Part shown: in pieces, positions 25,301 to 35,247 of the stretch
Layout of the letters: each line of letters begins with the position of its first letter
How positions within the stretch are numbered: position 1 is the stretch's first letter
Assembly: GCF_003752465.1 (NCBI RefSeq)
Contig: NZ_RKHJ01000001.1
Location: forward strand, 2,046,001-2,110,000
Length of the DNA: 64,000 nucleotides
From: Agrococcus jenensis
GTDB taxonomy: Bacteria > Actinomycetota > Actinomycetes > Actinomycetales > Microbacteriaceae
Direction of reading: 5' to 3'
Made by a program: the position numbers and the translations under genes
Notes under the pieces: model-generated
The model's database searches: none
The model's input: the letters and a program-made list of their open reading frames with translations, nothing else
What the model was told of the DNA's origin: nothing

Positions 25301-25726
25301 CTCTACGGCATGCAGCCGGGCGAGGAGCACCAGGTCGGCATCGGCCGCGGCGTGACCCTCAACGTCGAGCTCGAGGCGGTCGGCCAGCCCGACGACGACG
25401 GCATCGTCACGGTCATGACGGTGCTCAACGGCCAGCTGCGCCCGGTGTACGTGCGCGACCGCTCGGTCACGGTCGACAAGCCGCGGGCGGAGAAGGCGGA
25501 TGCGTCGGTGCCCGGCCAGGTCGCGGCTCCGTTCGCGGGCGCGGTGACGGTCAAGGTCGCGCAGGGCGACACGGTCGCCGCGGGCGACCCGATCGCGACG
25601 ATCGAGGCGATGAAGATGGAGGCCGCGATCACGACCCCCGTCGCCGGCACGGTCGAGCGGATGGCGCTCACCGGCACGACGCCCGTCGAGGCCGGCGACC
25701 TCATCGCGGTGGTGCGCCCGGCATGA
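22322..25726 (+). CDS. pyc: Pyruvate carboxylase
   Basis: A 1134-residue biotin enzyme that makes oxaloacetate from pyruvate, bicarbonate and ATP. Domains in order: biotin carboxylase (about 1-450; KLLVANRGEIAIRAFRA start, GGGGRGMR ATP loop, FIEMNPRIQVEHTVTEE), carboxyltransferase (about 535-800; ETTFRDAHQSLLATRVRT, DVFRIFDALNDV, HLHTHDTAG), and a C-terminal biotin carrier (about 1065-1134) with the biotinylated Lys1098 in EAMKME. Length is standard. GGAGGAA precedes the ATG. The stop overlaps the deformylase start (ATGA). Confidence 0.97.
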   Translation: MFSKLLVANRGEIAIRAFRAANELGIRTVAVYAHEDRNSLHCQKADEAYQIGEPGRPVRAYLTVSEIIRVAKDAGADAIYPGYGFLSENPELATAAAEAGITFVGPGPTVLAMAGNKVTAKEHAIAAGVPVLASTPATTDLEALVAGADQLGFPVFCKAVAGGGGRGMRLVERREDLRDALEAAMREADSAFGDPTMFIEQAVVRPRHIEVQILADASGETVHLFERDCSVQRRHQKVVELAPAPNLSQEQRDALYRDAVAFARSIGYVNAGTVEFLLDTAGEREGQHVFIEMNPRIQVEHTVTEEITDVDLVASQIRIAAGESLVDLGLTQDQIQMHGAALQCRVTTENPADGFRPDTGRITAYRSPGGAGVRLDGGTINPGTEVSAHFDSMLAKVTCRGRDLDTAIRRAHRAVSEFRIRGVATNIPFLLNLLDSPDFRAGDVSTHFIDEHPELTRINPPKDRASKVLAWLADVTVNQPNGEAVDVINPAIKLPTIDLEAPAPDGERQRLQELGPAGWAKALRERTSLAVTETTFRDAHQSLLATRVRTADLVAVAPHVARMTPQLLSMEAWGGATYDVALRFLGEDPWERLVAIREAMPNIPLQMLLRGRNTVGYTPYPTEVTEAFVEEAAATGIDVFRIFDALNDVDQMRPAIDAVLATGTTVAEVALCYSGDLLDPAEDLYTLDYYLALAERIVDAGAHVLAIKDMAGLLRAGAASKLVAALRERFDLPVHLHTHDTAGGQLATLLAASAAGVDAVDVASAPMAGTTSQPSLSALIAAVAHTDRDTGLSLDAASDLEPYWEAVRRLYKPFESGLPGPTGRVYRHEIPGGQLSNLRQQAIALGLADDFEKIEDWYAAASRILGRPTKVTPSSKVVGDLALQLVAQGVDPDDFERDPRKYDIPDSVIGFMAGELGDLPGGWPEPFRSKVLEGRDVDISITPLTGEQRTRLEAPGADRQDALNELLFAGPTRAFKETRAQFGDLSVVDTIDYLYGMQPGEEHQVGIGRGVTLNVELEAVGQPDDDGIVTVMTVLNGQLRPVYVRDRSVTVDKPRAEKADASVPGQVAAPFAGAVTVKVAQGDTVAAGDPIATIEAMKMEAAITTPVAGTVERMALTGTTPVEAGDLIAVVRPA

Positions 25727-26214
25727 GCGTCCGCGACATCCGCGTATTCGGCGACCCGGTGCTGCGCGAGCGCGCCGCGGCCGTCGACCCGTCGGCGCCC
25801 GCGACCGCCGCGCTCGTGCAGGACCTGCTCGACACCGTGCAGGTGCCCGGTCGCGCGGGCGTCGCCGCCAACCAGATCGGCGTCGCGAAGGCCGCCTTCT
25901 CCTACAACGTCGACGGCGAGGTCGGCTACGTGCTGAACCCCCGCATCGTCGAGGTGCGCGGCGAGCCGGTGCTCGTCGACGAGGGATGCCTGTCGGTGCC
26001 GGAGCTGGGCTTCCCCACCCCGCGGCACCCGTTCTGCCGCGTGGAGGGCGTCGACCTCGACGGCGCGGAGGTGGTGCTCGAGGGCGAGGGGCTCATGGCG
26101 CAGATGCTGCAGCACGAGGTGGCCCACCTCGACGGCAAGCTGTACCTGCAGGCGCTCGAGAAGCCGATGCGCTCGGTCGCGATGGCCGAGGTGCGCAAGG
26201 CTCCCTGGTACTAG
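25723..26214 (+). CDS. def: Peptide deformylase
   Basis: A 163-residue peptide deformylase that removes the formyl group from new proteins. All three family motifs are present: GVAANQIGV (46-54; the G-x-G-x-AAxQ motif), EGCLS with metal ligand Cys89, and HEVAH (131-135) with both His ligands and the catalytic Glu132. It is translationally coupled to pyc by ATGA. Its TAG stop shares the palindrome CTAG with the stop of the convergent methyltransferase gene. Confidence 0.94.
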   Translation: MSVRDIRVFGDPVLRERAAAVDPSAPATAALVQDLLDTVQVPGRAGVAANQIGVAKAAFSYNVDGEVGYVLNPRIVEVRGEPVLVDEGCLSVPELGFPTPRHPFCRVEGVDLDGAEVVLEGEGLMAQMLQHEVAHLDGKLYLQALEKPMRSVAMAEVRKAPWY

Positions 26215-27047
26215 GCCGGCTTCTCGAGCGTGAAGATGCCGTAGCGCATCGCGCCGGTGCGGTACGCGAGCATGAGCCGGGGGAGCGACAGCGCGAAGAC
26301 GCGGTTGCGCGCGGTGCGCGCGAGCCGGCGCATCTCGGGGTCCACGACGACCGCGCGCAGCATCCGGCCCGTGCAGATCGTCCAGGTGCGGGCGACGCGG
26401 CGGCTGACGTCGTCGTAGCCGACCACCTCGAAGCCCGCGGTGCGCGCCATGGCGGCGTACTCCTCGCGCGTGCCCATCGAGGGCAGCCGGCCCTCGCTGC
26501 AGATGGGCTCGAGCAGGTGGCGCACCTTCCAGCCGCGCGCGCCCGTCTCCGCGAGCCACGCGCAGACGACGAGGCGGCCGCCGGGCCGCAGCACGCGGTG
26601 CGCCTCGTCGAAGAAGCCCTGCTTGTCGGCCATGTGCTCGCTCGACTCGATCGCCCACGCGGCGTCGGCCGAGGCGTCGGGGAGGCCGTTGTCGAGCCAG
26701 TCGCGGACCCGGACGTCGACGTCGGCGACGGGGATCGTGGCTGCGTGCCTCGCCTGCTCGCCCGAGAGCGTGAACCCGACGACCCGGACCCCCCGCGTCG
26801 CCGCGAGCCGGCGCGCGGTGCCGCCGTAGCCGCAGCCGATGTCGACGCACGCCGCGCCCGGCTGCAGCCGCAGCCGCTCGCCGACCGCGTCGACCATCGC
26901 CTCGACCGCCTCGGCAGGCCGCTCACGACCGGTCGTCCACAGCCCGTGGTGCACGTGCTCGCCCCACAGGCTGCGGTAGACCGCGTCGAGCTCGTCGTAG
27001 TGGTCGGCGACCGCCGCGGTGCCGTGCGCGGTGGCGGGGACGATCAT
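26211..27047 (-). CDS. SAM-dependent methyltransferase
   Basis: A 278-residue class I methyltransferase similar in layout to tocopherol/sterol-type methyltransferases. Motif I is VDIGCGYGGTARRLA (about 68-82), followed by GFTLSGEQARHA and WAIESSEHMADKQGFFDEAHRVLRPGGRL, all usual for small-molecule C- or O-methylation. Residues 14-40 (DHYDELDAVYRSLWGEHVHHGLW) also match that group. The substrate is unknown. It begins 10 bp after the stop of the acyl-CoA synthetase gene on the same strand, without a clear ribosome site. Confidence 0.85.
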   Translation of the reverse strand: MIVPATAHGTAAVADHYDELDAVYRSLWGEHVHHGLWTTGRERPAEAVEAMVDAVGERLRLQPGAACVDIGCGYGGTARRLAATRGVRVVGFTLSGEQARHAATIPVADVDVRVRDWLDNGLPDASADAAWAIESSEHMADKQGFFDEAHRVLRPGGRLVVCAWLAETGARGWKVRHLLEPICSEGRLPSMGTREEYAAMARTAGFEVVGYDDVSRRVARTWTICTGRMLRAVVVDPEMRRLARTARNRVFALSLPRLMLAYRTGAMRYGIFTLEKPA

Positions 27048-27057
27048 GCGATGCCGG

Positions 27058-28893
27058 TCACGCGCCGACGTCGTGCGCGGTCGAGTTCGACGCGTACATG
27101 TCGTCGATCTGCGCCTTGAAGTCGTCCATGATGTTCTGCCGCTTGATCGACATCTTCGGCGTCAGGTGGCCGTTGGCCTCGATGAACTCGACCGGCAGGA
27201 TCGCGAACTTCCGCACCGACTCGGCGCGCGAGACGAGCGTGTTCGCCTTCTGGATGGCGCTGCGCACCTCCTCGACGACCGCGGGGTGCGCGGCCGCCTG
27301 CTCGAGCGACATCGTGCGGTCGTGCCCGTGGTTCTCGAGCCAGGTCGCGAGCATCTCGCCGTCGAGCGTGATGAGGGCGGCGATGAACGGCTTCTGGTCG
27401 CCGACCACGACCGGCTGCCCGATGATCGTGTTCGAGCGGATCGGGTCCTCGAGCGTGTTCGGCGCGACGTTCTTGCCCGCCGCGGTGACGAGCAGCTCCT
27501 TCTTGCGACCCGTGATCGTCAGGTAGCCGTCGGCGTCGAGCGAGCCGATGTCGCCGGTGTGGAACCAGCCGTCCTCGGTGAACGCATCCTTCGTCGCCTG
27601 CTCGTTGTGCCAGTAGCCGTCGAACACGGCGACGCCCTTGCCGAGCACCTCGCCGTCCTCGGCGATCTTGACGCCGTTGCCGGGCAGCGCCGGTCCGACG
27701 GTGCCGATCTTGAAGCGGTCGGGCACGTTCACGGTGAGCGGCGCGGTCGTCTCGGTCAGGCCGTAGCCCTCGAGGATGCGGATGCCGAGGGAGCGGTAGA
27801 AGTGCGCGAGGAACGTCGACAGCGGTGCGGAGCCGGAGACGGCGTAGCGCACCTGCCCGCCCATGGCGGTGCGGAGCTTGTTGAGCACGAGCCGGTCGAA
27901 GAGCGCGAACTGCAGCTTGAGGCCGAGCGGCACGTGGCCGGCGTCGAGCGCCTTCGAGTGCTCGACCGCGACCTCGGCCGCGCGGAGGAAGATCTTGCCC
28001 TTGCCGCCGGCCTCGGCCTTCTGCTCGCTCGCGTTGTAGACCTTCTCGAACACGCGCGGCACGGCGAGGAAGAAGGTGGGCTTGAACGAGCCGAGCGAGG
28101 CGAGCAGCTTCTTCGTGTCGGACTGGTGCCCGACGCGCACGCTCGCGGCGATCGCGAGCACCGAGATGAAGCGGGCGAAGACGTGCGCCTGCGTCACGAA
28201 CAGGAGGGTCGACGTGCCCGGGCCCACGACATCCGCCATCACGACGCGCGCGTTGCGGCACAGCTCGACGAAGTTCGCGTGCGTGAGCATGACGCCCTTG
28301 GGGCGGCCGGTCGAGCCCGACGTGTAGATGAGCGTCGCGAGGTCGCTGCCGCGGGCCATCGAGCGGCGCCGCTCGATCTCGTCGTCGGGCACGTCGACGC
28401 CGCGCTCGACGAGCCGGTCGAGGTCGCCGCGGTCGATGCGCCACACGTCGGTGATGGCCGGCAGGTCGCCGTGCGCCTCGTCGAAGCGCGAGACGAGGTC
28501 GGCGTCCTCGAGGATGACGCGGGTCGCGCCGCCGTCGGAGAGGATCCACTGGATCTGCGAGGGCGCGGACGTCTCGTAGACGGGCACCATGCGCGCGCCG
28601 GCGTACCAGAGCGCGAAGTCGACGAGCGAGAACTCGTAGCGCACCTTGCACATGAAGCCGACGAAGTCGCCGGGCTGCACGCCCGCGGCCACGAAGCCCT
28701 TCGCGAGGGCGATGACCTGGCGGTGGAACTCGCGCGTCGGGATGTCGCGCCAGCCCTCGCCCTCCGGCACCGCGAAGAGCGGCGCGTCCGGGTGGTTCAG
28801 GAGCGTCTCCTCGAGCAGGTCGGTGACGTTCGCCTCCGGGTCAGCGGCGACGACCGGCGGCATGACGCCCTCGGGGACGGTGATCTCTGGCAC
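27058..28893 (-). CDS. Long-chain fatty acid-CoA ligase (AMP-binding)
   Basis: A 611-residue acyl-CoA synthetase of the FadD15 type. The AMP-binding P-loop is LIYTSGSTGRPKGVMLTH, with EGYGLTETTA, DGWFHTGDIGSLDADGYL, GRKKELLVTAAGKNVAP and a C-terminal LTPKMSIKR lysine region. It activates long-chain fatty acids for lipid synthesis or breakdown. The start is GTG 28893 with GAAGGAG upstream; TAGGAT (minus strand, 28931-28926) is a probable -10. The methyltransferase gene follows on the same strand, and the acyltransferase gene is divergent. Confidence 0.92.
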   Translation of the reverse strand: MPEITVPEGVMPPVVAADPEANVTDLLEETLLNHPDAPLFAVPEGEGWRDIPTREFHRQVIALAKGFVAAGVQPGDFVGFMCKVRYEFSLVDFALWYAGARMVPVYETSAPSQIQWILSDGGATRVILEDADLVSRFDEAHGDLPAITDVWRIDRGDLDRLVERGVDVPDDEIERRRSMARGSDLATLIYTSGSTGRPKGVMLTHANFVELCRNARVVMADVVGPGTSTLLFVTQAHVFARFISVLAIAASVRVGHQSDTKKLLASLGSFKPTFFLAVPRVFEKVYNASEQKAEAGGKGKIFLRAAEVAVEHSKALDAGHVPLGLKLQFALFDRLVLNKLRTAMGGQVRYAVSGSAPLSTFLAHFYRSLGIRILEGYGLTETTAPLTVNVPDRFKIGTVGPALPGNGVKIAEDGEVLGKGVAVFDGYWHNEQATKDAFTEDGWFHTGDIGSLDADGYLTITGRKKELLVTAAGKNVAPNTLEDPIRSNTIIGQPVVVGDQKPFIAALITLDGEMLATWLENHGHDRTMSLEQAAAHPAVVEEVRSAIQKANTLVSRAESVRKFAILPVEFIEANGHLTPKMSIKRQNIMDDFKAQIDDMYASNSTAHDVGA

Positions 28894-29019
28894 TGCGACT
28901 CCTTCGGCTGTCGTGCGTTGGGCTCATCCTATGGTCGGGCACGCAGGTCGGCGGCAGGCTGGGCGCATGTCCGTCGGGCTTCCACACCTGCCCTAGGCTC
29001 GGGGCCCGGAGGAGGTGCG

Positions 29020-29733
29020 ATGTTCTACTGGCTGCTGCGGCACTGGGTGGTTGGGCCGTTCATGACGCGCGTCTTCCGGCCGTGGGTGGTCGGCCTCGAC
29101 AACATCCCCGAGCACGGCGGCGCGATCATCGCCGGCAACCACCTCTCGGTCATCGACTCCTTCCTCATGCCGCTCGTCATCGACCGCCGCGTCTGGTTCC
29201 TCGCGAAGTCCGACTACTTCAACGGCCCGGGCCTCAAGGGCAAGCTCGTGCGCTGGTTCTTCCTCGCGGTCGGGCAGCTGCCGATGGACCGCTCGGGCGG
29301 CGAGAAGAGCTCGCAGAGCCTCAACGCCGCGCTCCAGCAGCTGCAGGACGGCGGCCTCATCGGCATCTACCCCGAGGGCACGCGCAGCCCCGACGGCAAG
29401 CTGTACCGCGGCCGCACCGGCGTCGCGCGCATGGTGCTCGACGCGCGCGTCCCGGTCGTGCCGTGCGTCATGGTCGACACCGAGAAGATCATGCCCATCG
29501 GCCGCAAGCTGCCGAAGGTCGGCCGCATCGGCATCATCTTCGGCGAGCCGCTCGACTTCTCGCGCTACTACAACCTCGAGGGCGACCGCTTCGTGCTGCG
29601 CTCCATCACCGACGAGATCATGGTGGCGCTCAACCGCATCTCCGACCAGGAGTACGTCGACGTGTACGCGTCGAGCGTGAAGTCGCGCGTCGAGGCCGAG
29701 CGCAGCGCGCTCGCCGCGAAGCGCGGGCGATGA
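29020..29733 (+). CDS. 1-acyl-glycerol-3-phosphate acyltransferase (PlsC-like)
   Basis: A 237-residue PlsC-type acyltransferase. The catalytic motif NHLSVIDSF gives His41 and Asp46 (HxxxxD), and YPEGTRSPDG is the substrate-binding motif. A hydrophobic N-terminal stretch probably anchors it to the membrane. It makes phosphatidic acid or a related lipid. The ATG has GGAGGAGG 4 bp upstream and TAGGCT (28994-28999) as the -10. Confidence 0.9.
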   Translation: MFYWLLRHWVVGPFMTRVFRPWVVGLDNIPEHGGAIIAGNHLSVIDSFLMPLVIDRRVWFLAKSDYFNGPGLKGKLVRWFFLAVGQLPMDRSGGEKSSQSLNAALQQLQDGGLIGIYPEGTRSPDGKLYRGRTGVARMVLDARVPVVPCVMVDTEKIMPIGRKLPKVGRIGIIFGEPLDFSRYYNLEGDRFVLRSITDEIMVALNRISDQEYVDVYASSVKSRVEAERSALAAKRGR

Positions 29734-29772
29734 CCCGCTCGCTAGACTGATCTGCGGCGCGCTCGGCGCCGC

Positions 29773-29793
29773 ATGAAGCAGAGGCTGGCATGA
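29773..29793 (+). other. Six-codon upstream ORF coupled to the DAHP synthase start
   Basis: ATG AAG CAG AGG CTG GCA TGA encodes MKQRLA, and its stop overlaps the aroG start by ATGA. It lies after the likely -10 TAGACT (29743-29748) and after a small hairpin (GGCGC/GCGCC, near 29757-29771). It has no aromatic codons, so classical attenuation is not indicated. It may only be chance. Confidence 0.3.
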
Positions 29794-31172
29794 CCGACAC
29801 CATCGCGATCACCGACCCGGACGAGCGACGCTCCCTCGAGCACGGCCTCGACGCGTATCGCGCGCTGCCGATCAAGCAGCAGCCCGCGTGGCCGGACGAG
29901 GATGCGGTCGAGCACGTGCGCCGCGAGCTGCGCAGCGCGCCGCCGCTCGTCTTCGCCGGCGAGGTCGACATGCTGCGCGAGCGGCTCGCCGCCGCGGCCC
30001 AGGGGCACGCCTTCCTGCTGCAGGGCGGCGACTGCGCCGAGACCTTCGCGGGCGCGACGGCCGACAACATCCGCAACCGGGTCAAGACGATCCTGCAGAT
30101 GGCGGTGGTGCTCACCTACGGCTCGGCGATGCCGGTCATCAAGATGGGCCGCATGGCGGGCCAGTTCGCGAAGCCGCGATCGAGCGATGCCGAGACCCGC
30201 GGCGACCTCACGCTGCCCGCGTACCGCGGCGACATCGTCAACGGCTTCGACTTCACGCTCGAGTCGCGCACCGCCGACCCGCAGCGCATCCTGCGCGGCT
30301 ACCACATGGCCGCGTCGACCCTCAACCTCGTGCGCGCCTTCACGCAGGGTGGCTTCGCCGACCTGCGCCAGGTGCACTCGTGGAACAAGGGCTTCGCGCA
30401 GAACCCGTCGTTCGCGCGCTACGAGGCGCTCGCCGGCGAGATCGACCGCGCCGTGCGCTTCATGGAGGCCGCCGGCGCGAACTTCGACGAGCTGCGGGGC
30501 GTGGAGTTCTTCACCGGCCACGAGGGCCTGCTGATGGACTACGAGCGCCCGCTCACGCGCATCGACTCGCGCACCGGCCTCGCCTACAACACCTCGAGCC
30601 ACTTCCAGTGGATCGGCGAGCGCACCCGCGAGATCGACGGCGCGCACGTCGACTTCTTCTCGCGCGTGCGGAACCCGATCGGCGTGAAGCTGGGGCCCTC
30701 GACGACGCCCGCCGACATGGAGGCGCTCGTCGACAAGCTCGACCCCGAGCGCGAGCCCGGCCGCATCACGTTCATCACCCGGATGGGCGCCGGTCGCATC
30801 CGCGACGCGCTGCCGCCGCTGCTCGAGGCCTCGAAGTCGCTCGAGTCGACGCCACTGTGGGTCACCGACCCCATGCACGGCAACGGCATCACGACGAAGA
30901 ACGGCTACAAGTCGCGCCGCTTCGACGACGTGGTCGACGAGGTGCGCGGCTTCTTCGAGGCGCACCGCGCGGTGGGCACGTTCCCGGGCGGCATCCACGT
31001 GGAGCTCACGGGCGACGACGTCACCGAGTGCCTCGGCGGCGCGGAGGAGATCGACGAGCTCGCGCTCGAGACGCGCTACGAGTCGCTCTGCGACCCGCGG
31101 CTCAACCACATGCAGTCGCTCGAGCTCGCGTTCCTGGTGGCCGAGGAGCTGCGGGCGGCGCAGCGGCCGTAG
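29790..31172 (+). CDS. aroG: 3-deoxy-7-phosphoheptulonate synthase, class II
   Basis: A 460-residue plant-type (class II) DAHP synthase, first enzyme of the shikimate pathway (PEP plus erythrose 4-phosphate). LLQGGDCAETF includes metal ligand Cys82; GRMAGQFAKPRS, YRGDIVNGFDF, THE-like HEGLLMDYE and DPMHGNG are conserved. Length matches Mycobacterium AroG (Rv2178c). It sits next to pknL as in mycobacteria. The gene is convergent with pknL, with a 12-bp gap. Confidence 0.95.
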   Translation: MTDTIAITDPDERRSLEHGLDAYRALPIKQQPAWPDEDAVEHVRRELRSAPPLVFAGEVDMLRERLAAAAQGHAFLLQGGDCAETFAGATADNIRNRVKTILQMAVVLTYGSAMPVIKMGRMAGQFAKPRSSDAETRGDLTLPAYRGDIVNGFDFTLESRTADPQRILRGYHMAASTLNLVRAFTQGGFADLRQVHSWNKGFAQNPSFARYEALAGEIDRAVRFMEAAGANFDELRGVEFFTGHEGLLMDYERPLTRIDSRTGLAYNTSSHFQWIGERTREIDGAHVDFFSRVRNPIGVKLGPSTTPADMEALVDKLDPEREPGRITFITRMGAGRIRDALPPLLEASKSLESTPLWVTDPMHGNGITTKNGYKSRRFDDVVDEVRGFFEAHRAVGTFPGGIHVELTGDDVTECLGGAEEIDELALETRYESLCDPRLNHMQSLELAFLVAEELRAAQRP

Positions 31173-31184
31173 CGCCGCGCCGGC

Positions 31185-33110
<1,926 letters not shown>

Positions 33111-33176
33111 GATGGCGAGGATAGGCGGCGCCGGCGCCCTTGCCAGGCACCCACGCCGGAATGGCAGGATGGAGGG
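33111..33176. promoter_or_regulatory. Divergent promoter region of pknL and the Rv2175c-like gene
   Basis: On the minus strand TATCCT (33123-33118) is 7 nt before the pknL GTG, so that mRNA is probably leaderless. On the plus strand TTGCCA (33140-33145) and CAGGAT (33165-33170) precede the other GTG by 6 nt. TGCCA and TGGCA form a small inverted repeat across the region. Confidence 0.45.
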
Positions 33177-33509
33177 GTGACGCAAGACAACGCCTGGCTC
33201 GCCGTGCCCGACCTCGTGACCCTCCTGGGTCAGCCGGTCGGACGCATCCACCGCCTGATCGAGGAGCACCGCCTGCCCGCGACGCGGCGCAACGGCCCGC
33301 TCCAGGTGCCCGCCCTGTGCATCCGCGACGGGGAGCCGCTCACCGAGCTGCGCGGCACGCTGCTCGTGCTGCTCGACCAGGGGATCACCGAGGACGAGGC
33401 GATCGACTGGCTGCTCGCCGAGGACGACTCGCTCGGCATGTCGCCGATCGCGGCGATGCGCGCCGGCGGCAAGGCGTCGGTGCGCAAGGCGGCCCAGCTG
33501 CTCGGCTGA
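33177..33509 (+). CDS. Rv2175c-like DNA-binding protein
   Basis: A 110-residue protein with an N-terminal winged-helix-like part (LAVPDLVTLLGQPVGRIHRLIEEHRLPATRRNG) and a C-terminal helical region (GITEDEAIDWLL, RAGGKASVRKAAQLLG). Its place directly divergent from the kinase matches Rv2175c of M. tuberculosis, a DNA-binding substrate of PknL. GTG 33177 follows GGAGGG without spacing and CAGGAT 6 nt upstream, so it may also be leaderless. Its own targets are unknown. Confidence 0.85.
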   Translation: MTQDNAWLAVPDLVTLLGQPVGRIHRLIEEHRLPATRRNGPLQVPALCIRDGEPLTELRGTLLVLLDQGITEDEAIDWLLAEDDSLGMSPIAAMRAGGKASVRKAAQLLG

Positions 33510-33512
33510 GCG

Positions 33513-34634
33513 CTACCGGTCGCGCTTCGCGACCGTGTCGGCCAGCCGCTCGAGCTCGAGCACCGCGGAGCGCGACAGCTCGCCCTCGTGCAGCGCCTCG
33601 AGCGCCTCGCCGACCGCCCGGTCGATGAGCGCCTCGAGCCGCGACGGCGCCTCGGAGCGCTGGATGGCGTCCTGCAGGATCGCCACCTGCCGCTCGTCGA
33701 GCTCGCGGTCGCCGAGCAGCTCGTCGAGCATCGTGCGCACGCCGGGGGAGAGCCGCTGCCGCGCGATCTCGATGAGCACCGTCCGCTTGCCCTCGCGGAG
33801 GTCGTCGCCGGCGGGCTTGCCGGTCACCTCCGGGTCGCCGAAGACGCCGAGCAGGTCGTCGCGCATCTGGAACGCGACGCCGACCGGCAGCCCGTAGCCG
33901 GCGAGCGCGTCGAGCTGCGCGTCGCTCGCGCCCGCGAGCAGCGCGCCGAGCGTGAGCGGCGCCTCGACCGAGTACTTCGCCGACTTGTAGACGGCGACCG
34001 TGTGGGCGCGGTCGAGCAGCGCCTCCGGGTCCTGCCGGATCCAGGCCGCCTCCTCGAGCACGTCGAGGTACTGCCCGAAGGTGACCTCCTCGCGCATGCG
34101 GCGGTAGGCGTCGTGCACGGCGTCGCCGTGCGCCGTGCCGCGGCAGGCGAGCAGCATGCGGTCGTCCGCCCAGTTGAGCAGCAGGTCGCCGACCAGGATC
34201 GCGGAGCTCGAGCCCCACGAGGCGGCATCGCCCACCCACTGGCCGTCGCGGTGGACGGCCTCGAGCGCGCGGTGCATCGCCGGCCCGCCCCTGCGGGTGT
34301 CGGAGGCGTCGATGATGTCGTCGTGCACGAGCGCGGCGGCGTGGAAGAGCTCCATCGCCGTCGCGACGCCGATCACGTCGGCCCACGCCGGGTCCTGCTC
34401 GGTGCCCGCGGTGCGGTCGGCATCCGCCCGCGCCGCCGTCACGGCGTGCCAGCCCCACAGCACGAACGAGCTCCGGACCCGCTTGCCGCCGGAGACCATC
34501 TCGCGCACGAGCCGCAGCAGCGTCGCGGCATCCGGCGAGATCTCCGTCAGGGTGCGCTCGCGCGCATCGAGGTACTGCTGGATCGAGCCCTCGACGGCTC
34601 GGGCGAAGCGCTGCTGTGCCGACACAACCCACAT
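33513..34634 (-). CDS. Polyprenyl diphosphate synthase
   Basis: A 373-residue trans-isoprenyl diphosphate synthase. The first Asp-rich motif is VHDDIIDASDTRRG, the second is FQMRDDLLGVFGD, and GGKRVRSSF is the usual N-terminal diphosphate motif. It extends farnesyl diphosphate for menaquinone or lipid carriers; the exact chain length is not evident. The start could be ATG 34634 or GTG 34625; TAGCAT lies 7 nt before the GTG, which favours a leaderless GTG start (370 residues). Gene order matches mycobacterial idsA2 next to the dcw cluster. Confidence 0.88.
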   Translation of the reverse strand: MWVVSAQQRFARAVEGSIQQYLDARERTLTEISPDAATLLRLVREMVSGGKRVRSSFVLWGWHAVTAARADADRTAGTEQDPAWADVIGVATAMELFHAAALVHDDIIDASDTRRGGPAMHRALEAVHRDGQWVGDAASWGSSSAILVGDLLLNWADDRMLLACRGTAHGDAVHDAYRRMREEVTFGQYLDVLEEAAWIRQDPEALLDRAHTVAVYKSAKYSVEAPLTLGALLAGASDAQLDALAGYGLPVGVAFQMRDDLLGVFGDPEVTGKPAGDDLREGKRTVLIEIARQRLSPGVRTMLDELLGDRELDERQVAILQDAIQRSEAPSRLEALIDRAVGEALEALHEGELSRSAVLELERLADTVAKRDR

Positions 34635-34661
34635 GCTATTGACAGCAGACACGCGTAGACT
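34633..34661. promoter_or_regulatory. Divergent -10 elements for the prenyl synthase and DUF3040 genes
   Basis: TAGCAT on the minus strand (34638-34633) is 7 nt from GTG 34625. TAGACT on the plus strand (34656-34661) lies 34 nt before the DUF3040 ATG. A TTGACA at 34639-34644 is only 11 bp from TAGACT, too close to be its -35. Confidence 0.4.
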
Positions 34662-34695
34662 TCCACCCGCACCGGTCGAGCGAAGGGGGTGCGAG

Positions 34696-35076
34696 ATGGG
34701 CCTCTCCGAGCACGAGCAGCGTCTGCTCGATGAGATGGAGCGCAATCTCTACAAGCACGAGGCAGACATCGTGAACACGTCGAGCGGTCCTCGCACCGTC
34801 GACTACACGAAGGTCGCCATCGGCGTGCTCGGCATCGCCGTGGGCCTCGTGCTCATCGTCGTGGGCGTGCTCATGAAGCTCGCGATCATCGGCGTCGCCG
34901 GCTTCGGCGTCGCGGTCGTCGGAGCGCTCTGGGCGCTCTCGGCCTCGAAGCCCGCCACCGGCGACGACGCCGTGGGCCGCGGCCGTCCGGGCGAGGGCCC
35001 CGCAGCCGCGAAGCAGGGACCCGGCCTCATGGACCGGCTCGCCCAGGAGTGGGACGACCGCAACACCAGGGGCTAG
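34696..35076 (+). CDS. DUF3040 membrane protein
   Basis: A 126-residue protein of the DUF3040 family, found in this place before mraZ in many actinobacteria (Rv2169c-like). It begins MGLSEHEQRLLDEMERNLY, the family signature, then has two hydrophobic helices at about 40-62 and 63-83 and a polar C-terminal tail. Function is unknown; the conserved position suggests a link to the cell envelope. A strong terminator follows at 35099-35128. Confidence 0.88.
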   Translation: MGLSEHEQRLLDEMERNLYKHEADIVNTSSGPRTVDYTKVAIGVLGIAVGLVLIVVGVLMKLAIIGVAGFGVAVVGALWALSASKPATGDDAVGRGRPGEGPAAAKQGPGLMDRLAQEWDDRNTRG

Positions 35077-35098
35077 TCCCTCCACACACCTCCACGAC

Positions 35099-35128
35099 GG
35101 GGCCAGCGCGATCAGCGCTGGCCCCTTT
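35099..35128 (+). terminator. Intrinsic terminator after the DUF3040 gene
   Basis: An 11-bp perfect stem (GGGGCCAGCGC with GCGCTGGCCCC) closes a GATCA loop and is followed by TTT. It separates the DUF3040 gene from the dcw cluster promoter. Confidence 0.85.
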
Positions 35129-35247
35129 CGCGTGCCCGGACGCGGCGCCGGCTGCCGACGCGCCCGATCGGCCGTCGACTCCCTCCACCGATCGGCCCCA
35201 GGAATCGCTTGGAATGTGCGGCGATTCGAGGAATGAAACGCGGGTCC

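Noticed and set aside
34639..34661. TTGACA and TAGACT as a classical promoter
   Set aside because: Spacing is 11 bp, too short for sigma-A.
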